A DNA stretch of 64,000 nucleotides from Photobacterium atrarenae (GCF_024380015.1 NZ_CP101509.1:1550001-1614000); one strand, 5' to 3'. Numbered from the stretch's first letter, positions 17,532 through 27,016 are shown. Translations and numbers: made by a program. Notes: generated by a model not told the origin, from the sequence alone.

Positions 17532-17586
17532 GTATATATCTATTGGTTTCTGCGGTAGGTTTGATTGCAAGGCAATAGATATATAC
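17532..17586. repeat. 55-bp inverted-repeat element between lamB and malM
   Basis: GTATATATCTATTG (17532-17545) and CAATAGATATATAC (17573-17586) are perfect 14-bp inverted repeats around a 27-base centre. It directly follows the lamB terminator, which already explains termination. It resembles short intergenic repeats with TATAC ends known in vibrios, but I cannot assign a family. Confidence 0.55.
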
Positions 17587-17619
17587 CCAATCAGTCGTTT
17601 CGGGTATGGGAGAACAAAG

Positions 17620-18483
17620 ATGAGTAAAATGAAAATGACCTTCGCTGCCTTATTGACCGCGAGCCTGATTGGCTGCGCTGCCTCACCCGTGGCGGTATCA
17701 AAAGATGTTGCTGTGAATGCAACGGTCTGCTGTAACACCTATGGTGAGTTTTCCTGGGTGCCGATGCAAGGGGACGAGATTGACTTTGTTGTTGATGAAT
17801 ACTCGCAGGTGGGCCAGTTCCCGGATGGCAAAAGCTATTTTGCGGCGTTTGCCCTGCCGGAAAATGTCGAGCGGATGCGGGTTACACTGAACAGCTGGAT
17901 GAAGTCAGAAGGGGTGTTTGCGCCAAAAGTGTTGCTCCTGGATCCGAATTTTCAGCCGGTGAAAAGCATCGAGCTGGATGAATTTAAGGTCGCCCCGTCG
18001 AAGCTGTTCAGCCTGAACAGCTATCAACATCGGTTCACCATGGAGCAGGCCACAACGCCGTATCTGGTGGTGTATTCGCCACGAGATTATCGCCAGGACT
18101 CGATCACTATTCCGCATCCGGAGCGTCTTCGTGCCGAAGAGTTGGGCCTGGCTCGGCCAATGGTGACTGATCCGGTCATTGAGCATCAGCGCTTTGGCTC
18201 CCTGACCCTGGAGCTGAAAGCGCTCAACATGCGGGCATATCGCGTTGGGGAAACCCAGCCGTCGCGCGGCACAACACAGGTCAAGCCGGCATCTCAGCCA
18301 GCGGCCGTGCCGGTGACTGCTGGCGCCCCGATGTTGGCGGAAAGCGAAGCCTTTTATAATCGCCAAATCAAAGCTGCTGTGGCACAGAACGATATTCAAA
18401 AAGCCCTGAAGTTGATGGAAGAAGCAAAACGCGCTGGATCGACCACCGCGGAAGCGACCTTCATTGAGCTGATGCAAAAGTAG
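17620..18483 (+). CDS. malM: MalM family periplasmic lipoprotein
   Basis: This 287-residue protein starts with a lipoprotein signal (MTFAALLTASLIGCAASPV, lipobox LIGC, lipidated Cys near residue 19). It has MalM features: a CCNTYGEFSW segment near the mature N-terminus and a central beta-rich domain ending in the DYRQDSITIPHPER region. A low-complexity Thr/Ala/Pro linker and a C-terminal helix (residues 240-287) follow. MalM is a maltose-regulon periplasmic protein found after lamB. Its exact role is unsettled, with binding of maltodextrins suggested. A GGGAGAAC site precedes the ATG. Confidence 0.87.
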   Translation: MSKMKMTFAALLTASLIGCAASPVAVSKDVAVNATVCCNTYGEFSWVPMQGDEIDFVVDEYSQVGQFPDGKSYFAAFALPENVERMRVTLNSWMKSEGVFAPKVLLLDPNFQPVKSIELDEFKVAPSKLFSLNSYQHRFTMEQATTPYLVVYSPRDYRQDSITIPHPERLRAEELGLARPMVTDPVIEHQRFGSLTLELKALNMRAYRVGETQPSRGTTQVKPASQPAAVPVTAGAPMLAESEAFYNRQIKAAVAQNDIQKALKLMEEAKRAGSTTAEATFIELMQK

Positions 18484-18573
18484 CTCGCAAATCTCGTCTG
18501 GCGCAGGGCTGGCCTTTGTACGGCCTGTGCCAGTACCTCATCTGATTTTTTAGCCTGCCTGAGTCTTACGAAA

Positions 18574-20379
18574 ATGAGTTATTCCAATGCTGCCTGTCCA
18601 AAGCATAAATATGTGGTCTACCAGGTGTTCACCCGGCTGTTTGGCAATAAAAACCGCACCAATCGCCTCTGGGGAACGATAGAAGAAAACGGTGTCGGCA
18701 AGTTCAGTGACTTTACTGACACCGCGCTGCAAGCCATACGCGAATTGGGCGTGACCCACCTGTGGTTTACCGGCGTGCCGCATCATGCGCTGGTGACCGA
18801 CTACAGTGCGTTCGGGATCCAGTCCGATCACCCGAGTGTGGTTAAAGGCCGTGCCGGCTCGCCCTATGCGGTGAAAGACTACTACAACGTCAACCCGGAT
18901 CTGGCGGATGACCCGGCCAACCGTCTGGCTGAGTTTCAGGCGTTGATCGCACGCACACACCGCCACGGGATGAAGGTGATCATCGATATCGTGCCCAATC
19001 ACGTCGCGCGGCGCTACCAGGGGCTGAGCAACCCGGAAGGGGTGGAAGATTTCGGCGCATCTGACGATACGAGCCTAGCGTATCATCGTGACAATAATTT
19101 CTATTATATCCCTGATGAAACTTTTGAAGTGCCGGATCCGGAAAATGGCTATCGTCCGCTGGGCGGCGAGGCACATCCGGCACTGGCGCAGCCATACCAG
19201 GAATTTCCGGCCAAATGGACCGGGAATGGCTCCCGACTGGCCAAACCGGCTTTTGATGACTGGTATGAAACGGTCAAGGTGAACTATGGCGTCCGCCCGG
19301 ATGGCCGCAAGGATTTTGCCGAATTACCAGCCGGGTTTGCACAGCAAAGCGCTGAAGCGCATTTTGCGTTCTGGCAGAAGCAGTCTGTACCGGACTCATG
19401 GCACAAGTTTCGGGATATCGCCCTGTACTGGCTGGCGCTGGGCGTGGACGGTTTTCGCTATGATATGGCTGAGATGGTGCCGGTAGAGTTCTGGAGCTAT
19501 CTGAACTCGGCCATTAAACAGACCAACCCCGATGCTTTTCTGCTGGCAGAGGTGTATCAGCCGGACTTGTATCGTGATTATATTCATCTCGGCAAAATGG
19601 ATTACCTGTATGACAAAGTCGATCTGTACGACACCCTCAAGGCTATCCTCCAGGGCCAGGGTTCGACGGATGCGATTGCTGTGGTTCAGGATCAGATGCT
19701 GGATATCGAACACCACATGCTGCATTTCCTTGATAATCATGATGAACAGCGGCTAGCCCATGAAGCATTCGCCGGGGATGCCCGTAAGGGAAAACCGGCG
19801 ATGCTGGTGTCGGCAACACTGAGCAGCTCGCCGACTATGGTGTACTTTGGTCAGGAGGTGGGGGAAGCGGCAACCGAGGATGCCGGGTTCGGCCTGAAGT
19901 CCCGCACAACGATATTCGATTACTTCGGGGTACCGAGCCATCAGCGCTGGATGAATGAAGGCTGCTTTGACGGCGGGCAATTGAGCAATGGCGAAAAAGA
20001 ACTCCGTGATTATTACCGTCGCTTGCTGAATTTTACCTTGAACAATTCGGCGATGCTGGGCGAGTACCGGGAAATTCACCGCGATAACCGTGCGTCGAAT
20101 GCTGCCTATCCGGAGTCACTGTTCTGCTTCAGTCGTTATGACGGCACGCAACAGCTGTTGATGGTGGCAAACTTCGCCGATACGGATTTGGGTACCGTGC
20201 CGATTCAGCTACCACCGTCACTGGTTGATAGCTGGCAGTTGCCGGATGGCGAGTATACGCTGGTCGAACAGCTCTACGGTGATGAGCGCATACCGCTTCA
20301 GATTGTGCAGACCCGTGGCGAGATTGCGGTTCGGGTCCCGGCCCTTGGCGCAAAGATCTTCAAACTAGAGCGTGTTTGA
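18574..20379 (+). CDS. GH13 alpha-amylase family glycosidase, 601 residues, cytoplasmic
   Basis: The barrel motifs are visible: KVIIDIVPNHVARRY (region I), DGFRYDMAEMVP with the nucleophile near residue 296, LLAEVYQP with the acid/base near 324, and FLDNHDEQRLA near 387. A C-terminal beta domain follows (about 500-601). An insert between regions I and II (about residues 150-260) distinguishes it from the shorter amylase at 6311-7705. No signal peptide is seen, so despite adjacency to lamB-malM it should act inside the cell. The ribosome-binding site is poor. A strong terminator lies 38 bases downstream, so it may be the last gene of the lamB-malM unit. Confidence 0.86.
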   Translation: MSYSNAACPKHKYVVYQVFTRLFGNKNRTNRLWGTIEENGVGKFSDFTDTALQAIRELGVTHLWFTGVPHHALVTDYSAFGIQSDHPSVVKGRAGSPYAVKDYYNVNPDLADDPANRLAEFQALIARTHRHGMKVIIDIVPNHVARRYQGLSNPEGVEDFGASDDTSLAYHRDNNFYYIPDETFEVPDPENGYRPLGGEAHPALAQPYQEFPAKWTGNGSRLAKPAFDDWYETVKVNYGVRPDGRKDFAELPAGFAQQSAEAHFAFWQKQSVPDSWHKFRDIALYWLALGVDGFRYDMAEMVPVEFWSYLNSAIKQTNPDAFLLAEVYQPDLYRDYIHLGKMDYLYDKVDLYDTLKAILQGQGSTDAIAVVQDQMLDIEHHMLHFLDNHDEQRLAHEAFAGDARKGKPAMLVSATLSSSPTMVYFGQEVGEAATEDAGFGLKSRTTIFDYFGVPSHQRWMNEGCFDGGQLSNGEKELRDYYRRLLNFTLNNSAMLGEYREIHRDNRASNAAYPESLFCFSRYDGTQQLLMVANFADTDLGTVPIQLPPSLVDSWQLPDGEYTLVEQLYGDERIPLQIVQTRGEIAVRVPALGAKIFKLERV

Positions 20380-20416
20380 CTGGGCGAAACGATCGAACAA
20401 TTGTGTTGATGATGAG

Positions 20417-20445
20417 AGCCGCTGATTTGAGTGCAGCGGCTTTTT
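20417..20445 (+). terminator. Terminator after the 601-residue amylase gene
   Basis: AGCCGCTG, a nine-base loop, CAGCGGCT and TTTTT. It lies just before the end of the convergent small exported-protein gene. Confidence 0.85.
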
Positions 20446-20450
20446 CATGC

Positions 20451-20600
20451 TTATTTTTTGTAAGGCTTATGATCATCTGCTGGGAAATAAGGGGTACACC
20501 AGCCACGATCCTGGATATACCAGGTGCAATGGCCTGATGCCATCGCTACATTCGCAAACAGTAAGCTGACAGCAATGAAGAGTGCTTTTAGTTTCATCAT
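20451..20600 (-). CDS. Small exported protein, 49 residues, uncharacterised
   Basis: A short reverse-strand ORF starts with two ATGs 7 bases after GAGGAG. It encodes a signal peptide (MMKLKALFIAVSLLFANVAMA) and a mature part of about 28 residues with two cysteines, Trp and Tyr residues and a charged tail (SGHCTWYIQDRGWCTPYF then PADDHKPYKK). The two Cys could form a disulphide in the periplasm. It lies between the amylase gene and malE1, with its own ribosome-binding site. I do not recognise the family. The good signal peptide, strong start and compact ending make chance unlikely. Confidence 0.65.
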   Translation of the reverse strand: MMKLKALFIAVSLLFANVAMASGHCTWYIQDRGWCTPYFPADDHKPYKK

Positions 20601-20796
20601 TCATCTCCTCGATGAGCGTGACCGCTTCTCAAACAAACCCATTTCTTTTGCGCGGCCTGACACAAAAGCCTGCTTGTTGAGGTTAAGTCTAGTCTTAATC
20701 CGCGAGCTGGGGCCAATCAGCGGATTTCTATTCTGAGAATCGCCATCGTTGTGCCTACTGTTGGCAGGTAGCCACCGTTATGTTTGTCCTACAAAA

Positions 20797-20812
20797 TGTG
20801 TAACGCTTCACA
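20797..20812. promoter_or_regulatory. CRP-like site upstream of malE1
   Basis: TGTGT-AACGCT-TCACA matches TGTGA-N6-TCACA at 9 of 10 positions, about 190 bp before the malE1 start and next to the MalT-like box cluster. Bases 20601-20790 show no other supported feature. Confidence 0.6.
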
Positions 20813-20832
20813 GTGTTGCCTGAAACCCCGAG

Positions 20833-20874
20833 GGGGCGTAGGGCGGGGGAGGATGCTCATCCCGGGGGCGGAGA
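20833..20874. promoter_or_regulatory. MalT-box cluster upstream of malE1
   Basis: There are four G-rich decamers: GGGGCGTAGG (20833-20842), GGGGAGGATG (20846-20855, 9 of 10 to GGGGAGGAGG), CGGGATGAGC on the reverse strand (20855-20864, 8 of 10) and GGGGCGGAGA (20865-20874). MalT binds several such boxes cooperatively. The same GGGGCGTAGG occurs before malE2. Confidence 0.65.
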
Positions 20875-20907
20875 GGGACAATACAGGGGTTCAAAAACAA
20901 TAATTAA

Positions 20908-20975
20908 TACCAATCACAGTAAGTTATCGAGCTTTTTAACACGCTAGGATGATCAGTCACTTACTACGATTGGTA
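20908..20975. repeat. 68-bp imperfect inverted-repeat element in the malE1 leader
   Basis: TACCAATCACAGTAAGT (20908-20924) and ACTTACTACGATTGGTA (20959-20975) are 17-bp terminal inverted repeats with two mismatches. The outer GATTGGTA motif also occurs upstream of malK (about 26923) and at the end of the GGDEF gene (about 31541). It looks like a short non-coding dispersed element (MITE-like). Confidence 0.5.
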
Positions 20976-21004
20976 CAACTGACTCTCAATAACGGAAATC
21001 GACT

Positions 21005-22186
21005 ATGAAACGTGTTCTGAAAACGCTGACCCTCTGCTCTTTGACCACTGCTTTGGCATTCCCGTTTGCTGCTTCTGCGATGCAGGAAGGCGAGCTGCTG
21101 ATCTGGATTAACGGCGATAAAGGTTACGAAGGCCTGGCTGAGGTGGGTCGTCAGTTCGAAGAAGATACCGGTATCAAGGTGAACGTTCAGTATCCGGAAT
21201 CGCTGGAAGCCAAGTTTCAACAGGTGGCAGCCACGGGTGGCGGTCCGGACATTATCTTCTGGGCCCATGATCGTTTCGGCGGCTACGCCAAAGCCGGCCT
21301 GCTGGCGGAGGTGAATCCATCGGCGTCCTTTAAGCAGAAGTTGGTCGATTTCAGTTGGGATGCCGTGACCTATGAAGGCAAGCTGGTAGGCTATCCGGTT
21401 GCGATTGAATCCCCGTCGCTGATTTATAACAAAGATTTGCTGCCTGAGCCGCCGAAAACCTGGGAAGAGTTATATGCCATCGACAAGGCGATGAAAGCCA
21501 AAGGCAAGACCGCCATTATGTGGGATGTGAAGAATGCTTACTTCACCTGGCCGATGATCTCTGCCAACGGCGGCTATGCCTTCAAGAAAACTGAAACCGG
21601 TTTTGACGGTAAGCAAATCGGGATTAACAGTGACGCCGGTGTTGCCGGGTTAAGCTTCCTGGTCGATCTGGCCAAGAAAGGCGTGGTATCGCCGGATATG
21701 GATTACGCGGTTTCCGAGGCAGAATTTAACAAGGGTAATGTGGCCATGACCATTAATGGCCCATGGTCTTGGGGTAACCTGGAAAAATCGAAAATCAATT
21801 ATGGGGTGGCTGTTTTCCCGACCCTGGATGGCGGTGCATCCAACCCGTTTGTTGGGGTGTTGAGTGCCGGGATTAATGCGGCCAGCCCGAACCAGGATCT
21901 GTCAGTCGAATTTCTGGAAAACTACCTGTTGACCAATGAAGGCCTGAAAGCGGTGAACGATGATAAGCCACTGGGCGCAGTGACGCTGAAGTCTTTCCAG
22001 AACGAGCTGGCGAAAGACAGCCGGATTGCAGCAACCATGACCAATGCTCAAAATGGCGAGATCATGCCGAATATTCCGGAAATGACCGCTTACTGGTTTG
22101 CTGAAGGTGCCGCGATTGAAAATGCGTTGCTGGGCCGCCAGAGTGTGAAAGAAGCGCTGGATACGGCTGCCAAGCAGATCAAGTAA
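21005..22186 (+). CDS. malE: Maltose/maltodextrin-binding protein, paralogue 1
   Basis: This 393-residue periplasmic binding protein has a signal peptide ([25 protein letters not shown]). The mature start [20 protein letters not shown] is typical of MalE, with further MalE segments [41 protein letters not shown] and PQM-like ending. It delivers maltodextrins to MalFGK. It is a full-length paralogue of malE2 at 27328-28509, clearly related along its length but diverged. Unlike malE2 it has no malFG behind it; the next gene is an amylo-1,6-glucosidase-like enzyme. Upstream MalT- and CRP-like sites suggest its own inducible promoter. Confidence 0.94.
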   Translation: MKRVLKTLTLCSLTTALAFPFAASAMQEGELLIWINGDKGYEGLAEVGRQFEEDTGIKVNVQYPESLEAKFQQVAATGGGPDIIFWAHDRFGGYAKAGLLAEVNPSASFKQKLVDFSWDAVTYEGKLVGYPVAIESPSLIYNKDLLPEPPKTWEELYAIDKAMKAKGKTAIMWDVKNAYFTWPMISANGGYAFKKTETGFDGKQIGINSDAGVAGLSFLVDLAKKGVVSPDMDYAVSEAEFNKGNVAMTINGPWSWGNLEKSKINYGVAVFPTLDGGASNPFVGVLSAGINAASPNQDLSVEFLENYLLTNEGLKAVNDDKPLGAVTLKSFQNELAKDSRIAATMTNAQNGEIMPNIPEMTAYWFAEGAAIENALLGRQSVKEALDTAAKQIK

Positions 22187-22209
22187 CAGGGATTTTACCT
22201 GAGTGAATA

Positions 22210-22233
22210 CAATGCGCAGCTTGCTGCGCATTG
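22210..22233 (+). repeat. RNA hairpin between malE1 and the 939-residue glucosidase gene
   Basis: CAATGCGCAGC and GCTGCGCATTG are perfect 11-bp arms with a TT centre, not followed by a T run. It could protect the malE1 transcript from 3' decay or dampen downstream expression, as stem-loops after malE do in enterics. Confidence 0.6.
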
Positions 22234-22304
22234 TGCGTATTTCAGGCCGGGTCGTGCAGGTATTTGCAATTCCGGCTTGCTGCTAAGACAAGGGATAAAA
22301 AGAC

Positions 22305-25124
22305 GTGAATGGGTTAACAGCGATGCCATACAGCGAGACACTGTATGTAAAAGGTACCTTCAATGGCTGGGGCAATGATACGCCGATGCATTACATGGGC
22401 GCCGGCCAGTATCAGGCCGTGATTTGCCTGCCGGCCGATCAGCATAGTTTCAAAATTTCCGATCAGGCGGGAAGCGAGCACCTGACGTTTTCAGCCGACA
22501 AATACAAAGCCGTGCCGTGCAGCGTGGATAATGCTCAGACGCTGGTTCCGGCTAAGGGAATTGGGAATGATTTGACGTTTCTGGCCCCGGCGACCGGGCT
22601 TTATACCCTCACGCTGACCGTGGCTGATGCGCAAGCGCCATCGCTGCTGATTGGCCTCGGTGGCGAAAATCGGGATGCAGCGCTGGAGCGGGCACTGTTT
22701 TCCGGTAAATTTCAGATCATGGCCGGGCAGGCTGCCCTGCAAGGTAAAGCAGCCCCGGTACTGGCGCCAGCGGAGCTTTTCAGGCAACTGACCATTTGCG
22801 AGACGGCATCTGCTCCCTTTGTATTTGGCGATAACGTTGACGGCTACTATGAAGGGAGCACGCATGGCTTTGTTGCCGCGGGCAAATACCGCCATCAGCA
22901 GGGTTGGTACCTGGGCACTTTCGCTTCGTTTATCGATGGTCAAATCCAGGATAAAACAACGGCCAGTCAGGCGGATATCCTGCCGTATGGTGTCACTCAC
23001 CATTTCGAATCGGGAGTCAGCGACACCCTGATGTTACTGTCCCGGCAACGGGCCGCAGCCCTGACGGTTCGCGCGACTGAGCCGACGACGCTGGCTATCG
23101 CGTCGCAGTTGAATCTGGCGATCAATGCCTCAACGGTGAAAGCCTTTGAGGGCGGGGTGGTGTATGCGCTGGCGCCGGAATTGCGCCAGGAAGCGACGCC
23201 TTCATTTATCGCAATCACAGCCAACCGGCCGTTCCGTTGCCGTGAAGTCACGTTTGCCGAGGTCCCGGCGTTAAATGAGGTGGTGCACCTGAGCGGCAGC
23301 CATGTCAAACCGATGATTGAGTCCCTGTCGCCTGAAACGCAGATGACCGTCTACCTGACGTTTGCCCGCAGTGAAGACGAAGCGGTCGCTGCCGCGCAAG
23401 CCCTGGTGGCGGAAGATGGTTATACCCGCCATCAGCAGCAGGTCTATGACATGCTGACCCGCTCTTATCTGTGGACGTCGGACATGGACTATAACCGGGC
23501 GCTGATGTGGGCCAAGGCGTCGGCAAAAGTCTTTGTATCGAATGAGTACGGTAAAGGGATCTGGGCGGGTTTGCCGTGGTTTAAGGATTGTTGGGGACGG
23601 GATTCGTTTATTGCGCTGTCGGGCACTTGTCTGGTGAATGGCGATTATGACGATGCCCGAGCGATCCTTGATAACTTCGCGGCGATGCAGCAAACGGATG
23701 AGACTGATATCAACTTTGGCCGGGTCCCGAACCGAGTGACAAGCCTGACCAACCGAATTTATAACACCACTGACGGGACCCCCTGGTTGGTAAGGGAAGT
23801 CTGGGACTATCTGCGCTACAGCGGGGATGCCGCTTATGCCCAGGCCATCTATCCGGTGGTCCAGACCTATATCGCCGGGATCGAGAAAAACTACCTTGAC
23901 CCCCATGGCCTGATGACCCACCGGGATCCGGATACCTGGATGGATGCCAAGCTGGAAGGTAAGCTGCCGTGGTCAGCCCGTGGCAACCGGGCCAATGATA
24001 TTCAGGCGCTGTGGTATACCAGCCTCAAGGTGGCAGTTGAGTTGGCACGGCTGAACGACGACCACGATGGCGAGCTGCATTATCAACAACTGGCGGATCG
24101 GGTACAAGCCAGCTTCCAGGCGCTGTTCTGGGATACCGACCAGGAGATGCTGGCCGATCGCCTGCACGCAGATAACAGTCGTGACCTGCAGGTTCGACCC
24201 AACCAGCTGATGGTACTGACCGTGCCGTTTGAGGGCGATCTGCTGGAGCGAGCCATCGGTGCCAAAGTGGTAAAAAATGCGGTCAGCGAGCTGCTGTTCC
24301 CGTGGGGTATCACCTCGCTGTCGCAATCCGATCCCCATTTTCATCCTTATCATGCCAACCGGGCCGAGTATCACAAAGATGCGGCGTATCATAACGGCAC
24401 CATCTGGGGCTGGAATGCGGGCTTTACCGTCAGCAGCCTGACTGATTATGGTTATTCCGATTTTGCCTATCAGCTGACCCAGAGCCTGTCCCGGCAAATT
24501 CTGACCCTGGGTCATCGCGGGACCATGAGCGAAAACCTGGATGCGTTCTTAACCGAGCAGGGTGAGCTGACCACGACCGGGACGTATGCCCAGGCCTGGT
24601 CGGTTTCTGAGTTTACCCGCAACGGCTATCAGGACTATCTGGGTTTCCAGCCGGATCTGATGGCTGGCCAACTGACTCTTGCGCCATGTGTGCCGTCGGC
24701 CTGGCAGACGTTCGATGCGGTGGTGGGCTTCGGGCCGGAGCAGCCTGAGCAGCAGGCGCTGCAAGTGCGTTTTCAGCGCAGGGAAACGCAGCAAGTGTAT
24801 CAGCTGCAGCTGAGCGAGCCGGCTACAGCAAGCCGTGCTGAGCAACTGGCCCTGATCCTGACCGGCGTTAATTGTGCCAAGTATCAGCTGTTGTTGCCGG
24901 TTGGGAACGAGCCCGTCACGGTGACGTTTGACTCTGAAACCGCAGCTGCCGAAGTGGACGGGCAGGATGTAGCCCTGACAATTCTTGAGCCGGGTTACCA
25001 GGCCGAGATTGGTGAGCTCCGCTTTGCGGAGCCGGAGATCGAGCGGACATTCCCGGTGTTGCAGTCACCACATTATTTGCAAGGCCTGGTGGAGAGCTGT
25101 GATCTGGCACAAGCCACAGATTAA
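22305..25124 (+). CDS. Amylo-alpha-1,6-glucosidase-like glycoside hydrolase with N-terminal carbohydrate-binding-like domain
   Basis: This 939-residue cytoplasmic protein lacks a signal peptide. Residues 1-110 resemble a starch-binding or pullulanase-associated beta domain (ETLYVKGTFNGWG). A middle beta-rich region precedes an (alpha/alpha)6 catalytic domain. Motifs typical of glycogen-debranching amylo-1,6-glucosidases are WFKDCWGRDSF (about 425), TWMDAK to NDIQALWY (about 543-570) and HNGTIWGWN (about 695). A beta-sandwich tail ends it. It likely removes 1,6-linked glucose or trims branched dextrins. The start may be GTG 22305 or ATG 22323. It is co-directional with malE1 and followed by a strong terminator. 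Confidence 0.8.
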   Translation: MNGLTAMPYSETLYVKGTFNGWGNDTPMHYMGAGQYQAVICLPADQHSFKISDQAGSEHLTFSADKYKAVPCSVDNAQTLVPAKGIGNDLTFLAPATGLYTLTLTVADAQAPSLLIGLGGENRDAALERALFSGKFQIMAGQAALQGKAAPVLAPAELFRQLTICETASAPFVFGDNVDGYYEGSTHGFVAAGKYRHQQGWYLGTFASFIDGQIQDKTTASQADILPYGVTHHFESGVSDTLMLLSRQRAAALTVRATEPTTLAIASQLNLAINASTVKAFEGGVVYALAPELRQEATPSFIAITANRPFRCREVTFAEVPALNEVVHLSGSHVKPMIESLSPETQMTVYLTFARSEDEAVAAAQALVAEDGYTRHQQQVYDMLTRSYLWTSDMDYNRALMWAKASAKVFVSNEYGKGIWAGLPWFKDCWGRDSFIALSGTCLVNGDYDDARAILDNFAAMQQTDETDINFGRVPNRVTSLTNRIYNTTDGTPWLVREVWDYLRYSGDAAYAQAIYPVVQTYIAGIEKNYLDPHGLMTHRDPDTWMDAKLEGKLPWSARGNRANDIQALWYTSLKVAVELARLNDDHDGELHYQQLADRVQASFQALFWDTDQEMLADRLHADNSRDLQVRPNQLMVLTVPFEGDLLERAIGAKVVKNAVSELLFPWGITSLSQSDPHFHPYHANRAEYHKDAAYHNGTIWGWNAGFTVSSLTDYGYSDFAYQLTQSLSRQILTLGHRGTMSENLDAFLTEQGELTTTGTYAQAWSVSEFTRNGYQDYLGFQPDLMAGQLTLAPCVPSAWQTFDAVVGFGPEQPEQQALQVRFQRRETQQVYQLQLSEPATASRAEQLALILTGVNCAKYQLLLPVGNEPVTVTFDSETAAAEVDGQDVALTILEPGYQAEIGELRFAEPEIERTFPVLQSPHYLQGLVESCDLAQATD

Positions 25125-25149
25125 GTGAAGATGAGGCGCAACGATAATA

Positions 25150-25176
25150 AAGCGCAGCCGGTTGGCTGCGCTTTTT
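25150..25176 (+). terminator. Terminator after the amylo-1,6-glucosidase-like gene
   Basis: AAGCGCAGCC, GGTT loop, GGCTGCGCTT and TTTTT: a perfect 10-bp stem. Confidence 0.9.
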
Positions 25177-25257
25177 GTTGGGTCGTCGGTGATGGTTGCC
25201 TGGTTATCGGGCAGAATGACTGGCGGTGCCAGTGTTGAAGCCGTGGACTCGTATCGG

Positions 25258-25437
25258 CTACTCGTCTATAAATACTTTGCCTTCAATTGAGTAGGGCTCA
25301 TTGTCATCGTACAGGTGTGCGTCCCCCCTTAACTTTTTGACTTTCGCCTCAAGGGCTTTGGCTTCCTGATAGTCGCCTTCCTGATAAGCCATATAAATGC
25401 GCTGTTCGAGATCTTCAATTCGGTCGTGGCTGCTCAT
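25258..25437 (-). CDS. Small soluble protein of 59 residues, uncharacterised
   Basis: The start is ATG 25437, 7 bases after GGAGG. The protein is charged and mostly helical in the first 40 residues (HDRIEDLEQRIYMAYQEGD then YQEAKALEAKVKKLRGD), with a short acidic tail. This resembles a small TPR- or coiled-coil-like hairpin. There is no signal peptide or metal motif. It lies downstream of malK on the same strand order but is separated by 147 bases, and its own ribosome-binding site is strong. I cannot assign a function. Confidence 0.65.
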   Translation of the reverse strand: MSSHDRIEDLEQRIYMAYQEGDYQEAKALEAKVKKLRGDAHLYDDNEPYSIEGKVFIDE

Positions 25438-25584
25438 CAATGATCCTCCATCAACGATTCGTCTATCTCAACCGGGTGTAAACACTAAATCTGTCCCACC
25501 AGCATGTATAAGTTTATACAAAAAAGCGCTGCTCAGCATGAGCAGCGCAAAAAAGGAAAGTGGTGAAAAGGAAGGAATCAGAAA

Positions 25585-26694
25585 TTAAACGCCCGGCTCC
25601 TGGTACAGGCGGCGGCAGGCACGGCCGTCGCTGTGGAACAGGTGGCAGCGGTGTGCCGGAATGCCGACTTTGTAGCTGTCGCCGACTTCAACCGGCAGGG
25701 TATCCGGACGGCGGTAGATGAAATCAGCGTCCATGTGTTCCAGGTTCAGGTAAGTTTGGGTTTCATAGCCCAGTTTTTCGACCACTTGAACTTTACCTTC
25801 AACACAGGCATCACCTTCGTCACAAGGCACCAGGTGCTCTGGACGGATCCCCAGTGACATGCGATCGCCTTTGTTAACCGTGGTGCCGTCCACCGGGATC
25901 CAGAAGCTCGCCCCGTTCGCAAGTTGAACCATCACGCGCTCGTCTTCAACCTGCTCAATCGCGACACTCACAAAGTTCATCTTTGGTGAGCCGATAAAAC
26001 CGGCGACGAAGCGGTTTTGTGGGTAATGGTACAGCTCCAGCGGTTTGCCGACCTGAGAGACGTAACCGCCATCCAGCACGACAATCTTCTGGGCCATGGT
26101 CATGGCTTCAATCTGATCATGGGTCACATAAATCATGGTGCAACCCAATTGCTTGTGCAGCTTGGCAATTTCAATCCGCATCTGAACCCGAAGCGCGGCA
26201 TCAAGGTTAGACAGTGGCTCATCAAGCAGGAATACATTGGGTTGGGAGACCAGGGTCCGGCCAATGGCAACACGCTGGCGTTGGCCGCCGGAGAGGGCTT
26301 TCGGCTTACGCTCAAGCAAGTGACCCAGTTGCAGGATATCTGCGGCGTGGTCGACGCGCTGTTTAATTTCGGCTTTGTCGGCTTTGGCCAGCTTCATGCC
26401 GAATGACATGTTGTCGAACAGGTTGAGGTGCGGGTACAGGGCGTAAGACTGGAACACCATCCCAACCCCACGCTCGGACGGCGGCACATCATTCATGCGC
26501 TCTTCACCGATGTAGAGATCACCTGAGGTGATATCTTCCAGGCCGGCGATACAGCGAAGCAAGGTCGATTTACCACAACCTGACGGCCCTACAAAAACCA
26601 CGAATTCGCCTTCAGCAATATCGAGATCCACATTCTTGGATATCAGGTTATCTCCATATGCCTTACATACATTTCGTAACGTGACACTTGCCAT
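25585..26694 (-). CDS. malK: Maltose/maltodextrin ABC transporter ATP-binding protein
   Basis: This 369-residue protein is an ABC ATPase with a Walker [10 protein letters not shown] (about residues 36-44), signature [13 protein letters not shown], Walker [14 protein letters not shown] and a switch His (VTHDQIEA). A C-terminal OB-fold regulatory domain of about 130 residues follows, as in MalK. It powers MalFG and, in the family, also restrains MalT when transport is idle. The start at 26694 (MASVTLRN) follows AGAGGAA. A longer in-frame extension to 26823 is rejected. It is divergent from malE2-malF-malG across a 633-bp control region. Confidence 0.96.
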   Translation of the reverse strand: MASVTLRNVCKAYGDNLISKNVDLDIAEGEFVVFVGPSGCGKSTLLRCIAGLEDITSGDLYIGEERMNDVPPSERGVGMVFQSYALYPHLNLFDNMSFGMKLAKADKAEIKQRVDHAADILQLGHLLERKPKALSGGQRQRVAIGRTLVSQPNVFLLDEPLSNLDAALRVQMRIEIAKLHKQLGCTMIYVTHDQIEAMTMAQKIVVLDGGYVSQVGKPLELYHYPQNRFVAGFIGSPKMNFVSVAIEQVEDERVMVQLANGASFWIPVDGTTVNKGDRMSLGIRPEHLVPCDEGDACVEGKVQVVEKLGYETQTYLNLEHMDADFIYRRPDTLPVEVGDSYKVGIPAHRCHLFHSDGRACRRLYQEPGV

Positions 26695-27016
26695 CAAGCC
26701 TATTCCTCTAAGTTTGTTGTTGCCTGCAAGGTACCTTGCGAGGGAATGATATTCATGCTGTACCTTGCCGGTAAAGAATTTTTCGGCAGTAGAGAAGAAA
26801 AAAAGCGGGTAGCAGGCACTCATTCAGGCAGTGGAATGAATCGCTACCCTGACTAAAGCCGTGCTACTTACTTCCCCAAGAAGTAGCGCGGTACTGTCGT
26901 TTCCAATAAAAAAGAACAAACTGTGATTGGTATTAATTGCATTGAGCAAACAGTTAAAACATCTTCATCTACCCCATTGGGTATGATGCTATTTTTACCC
27001 AGCGCCACGGGAGAAA

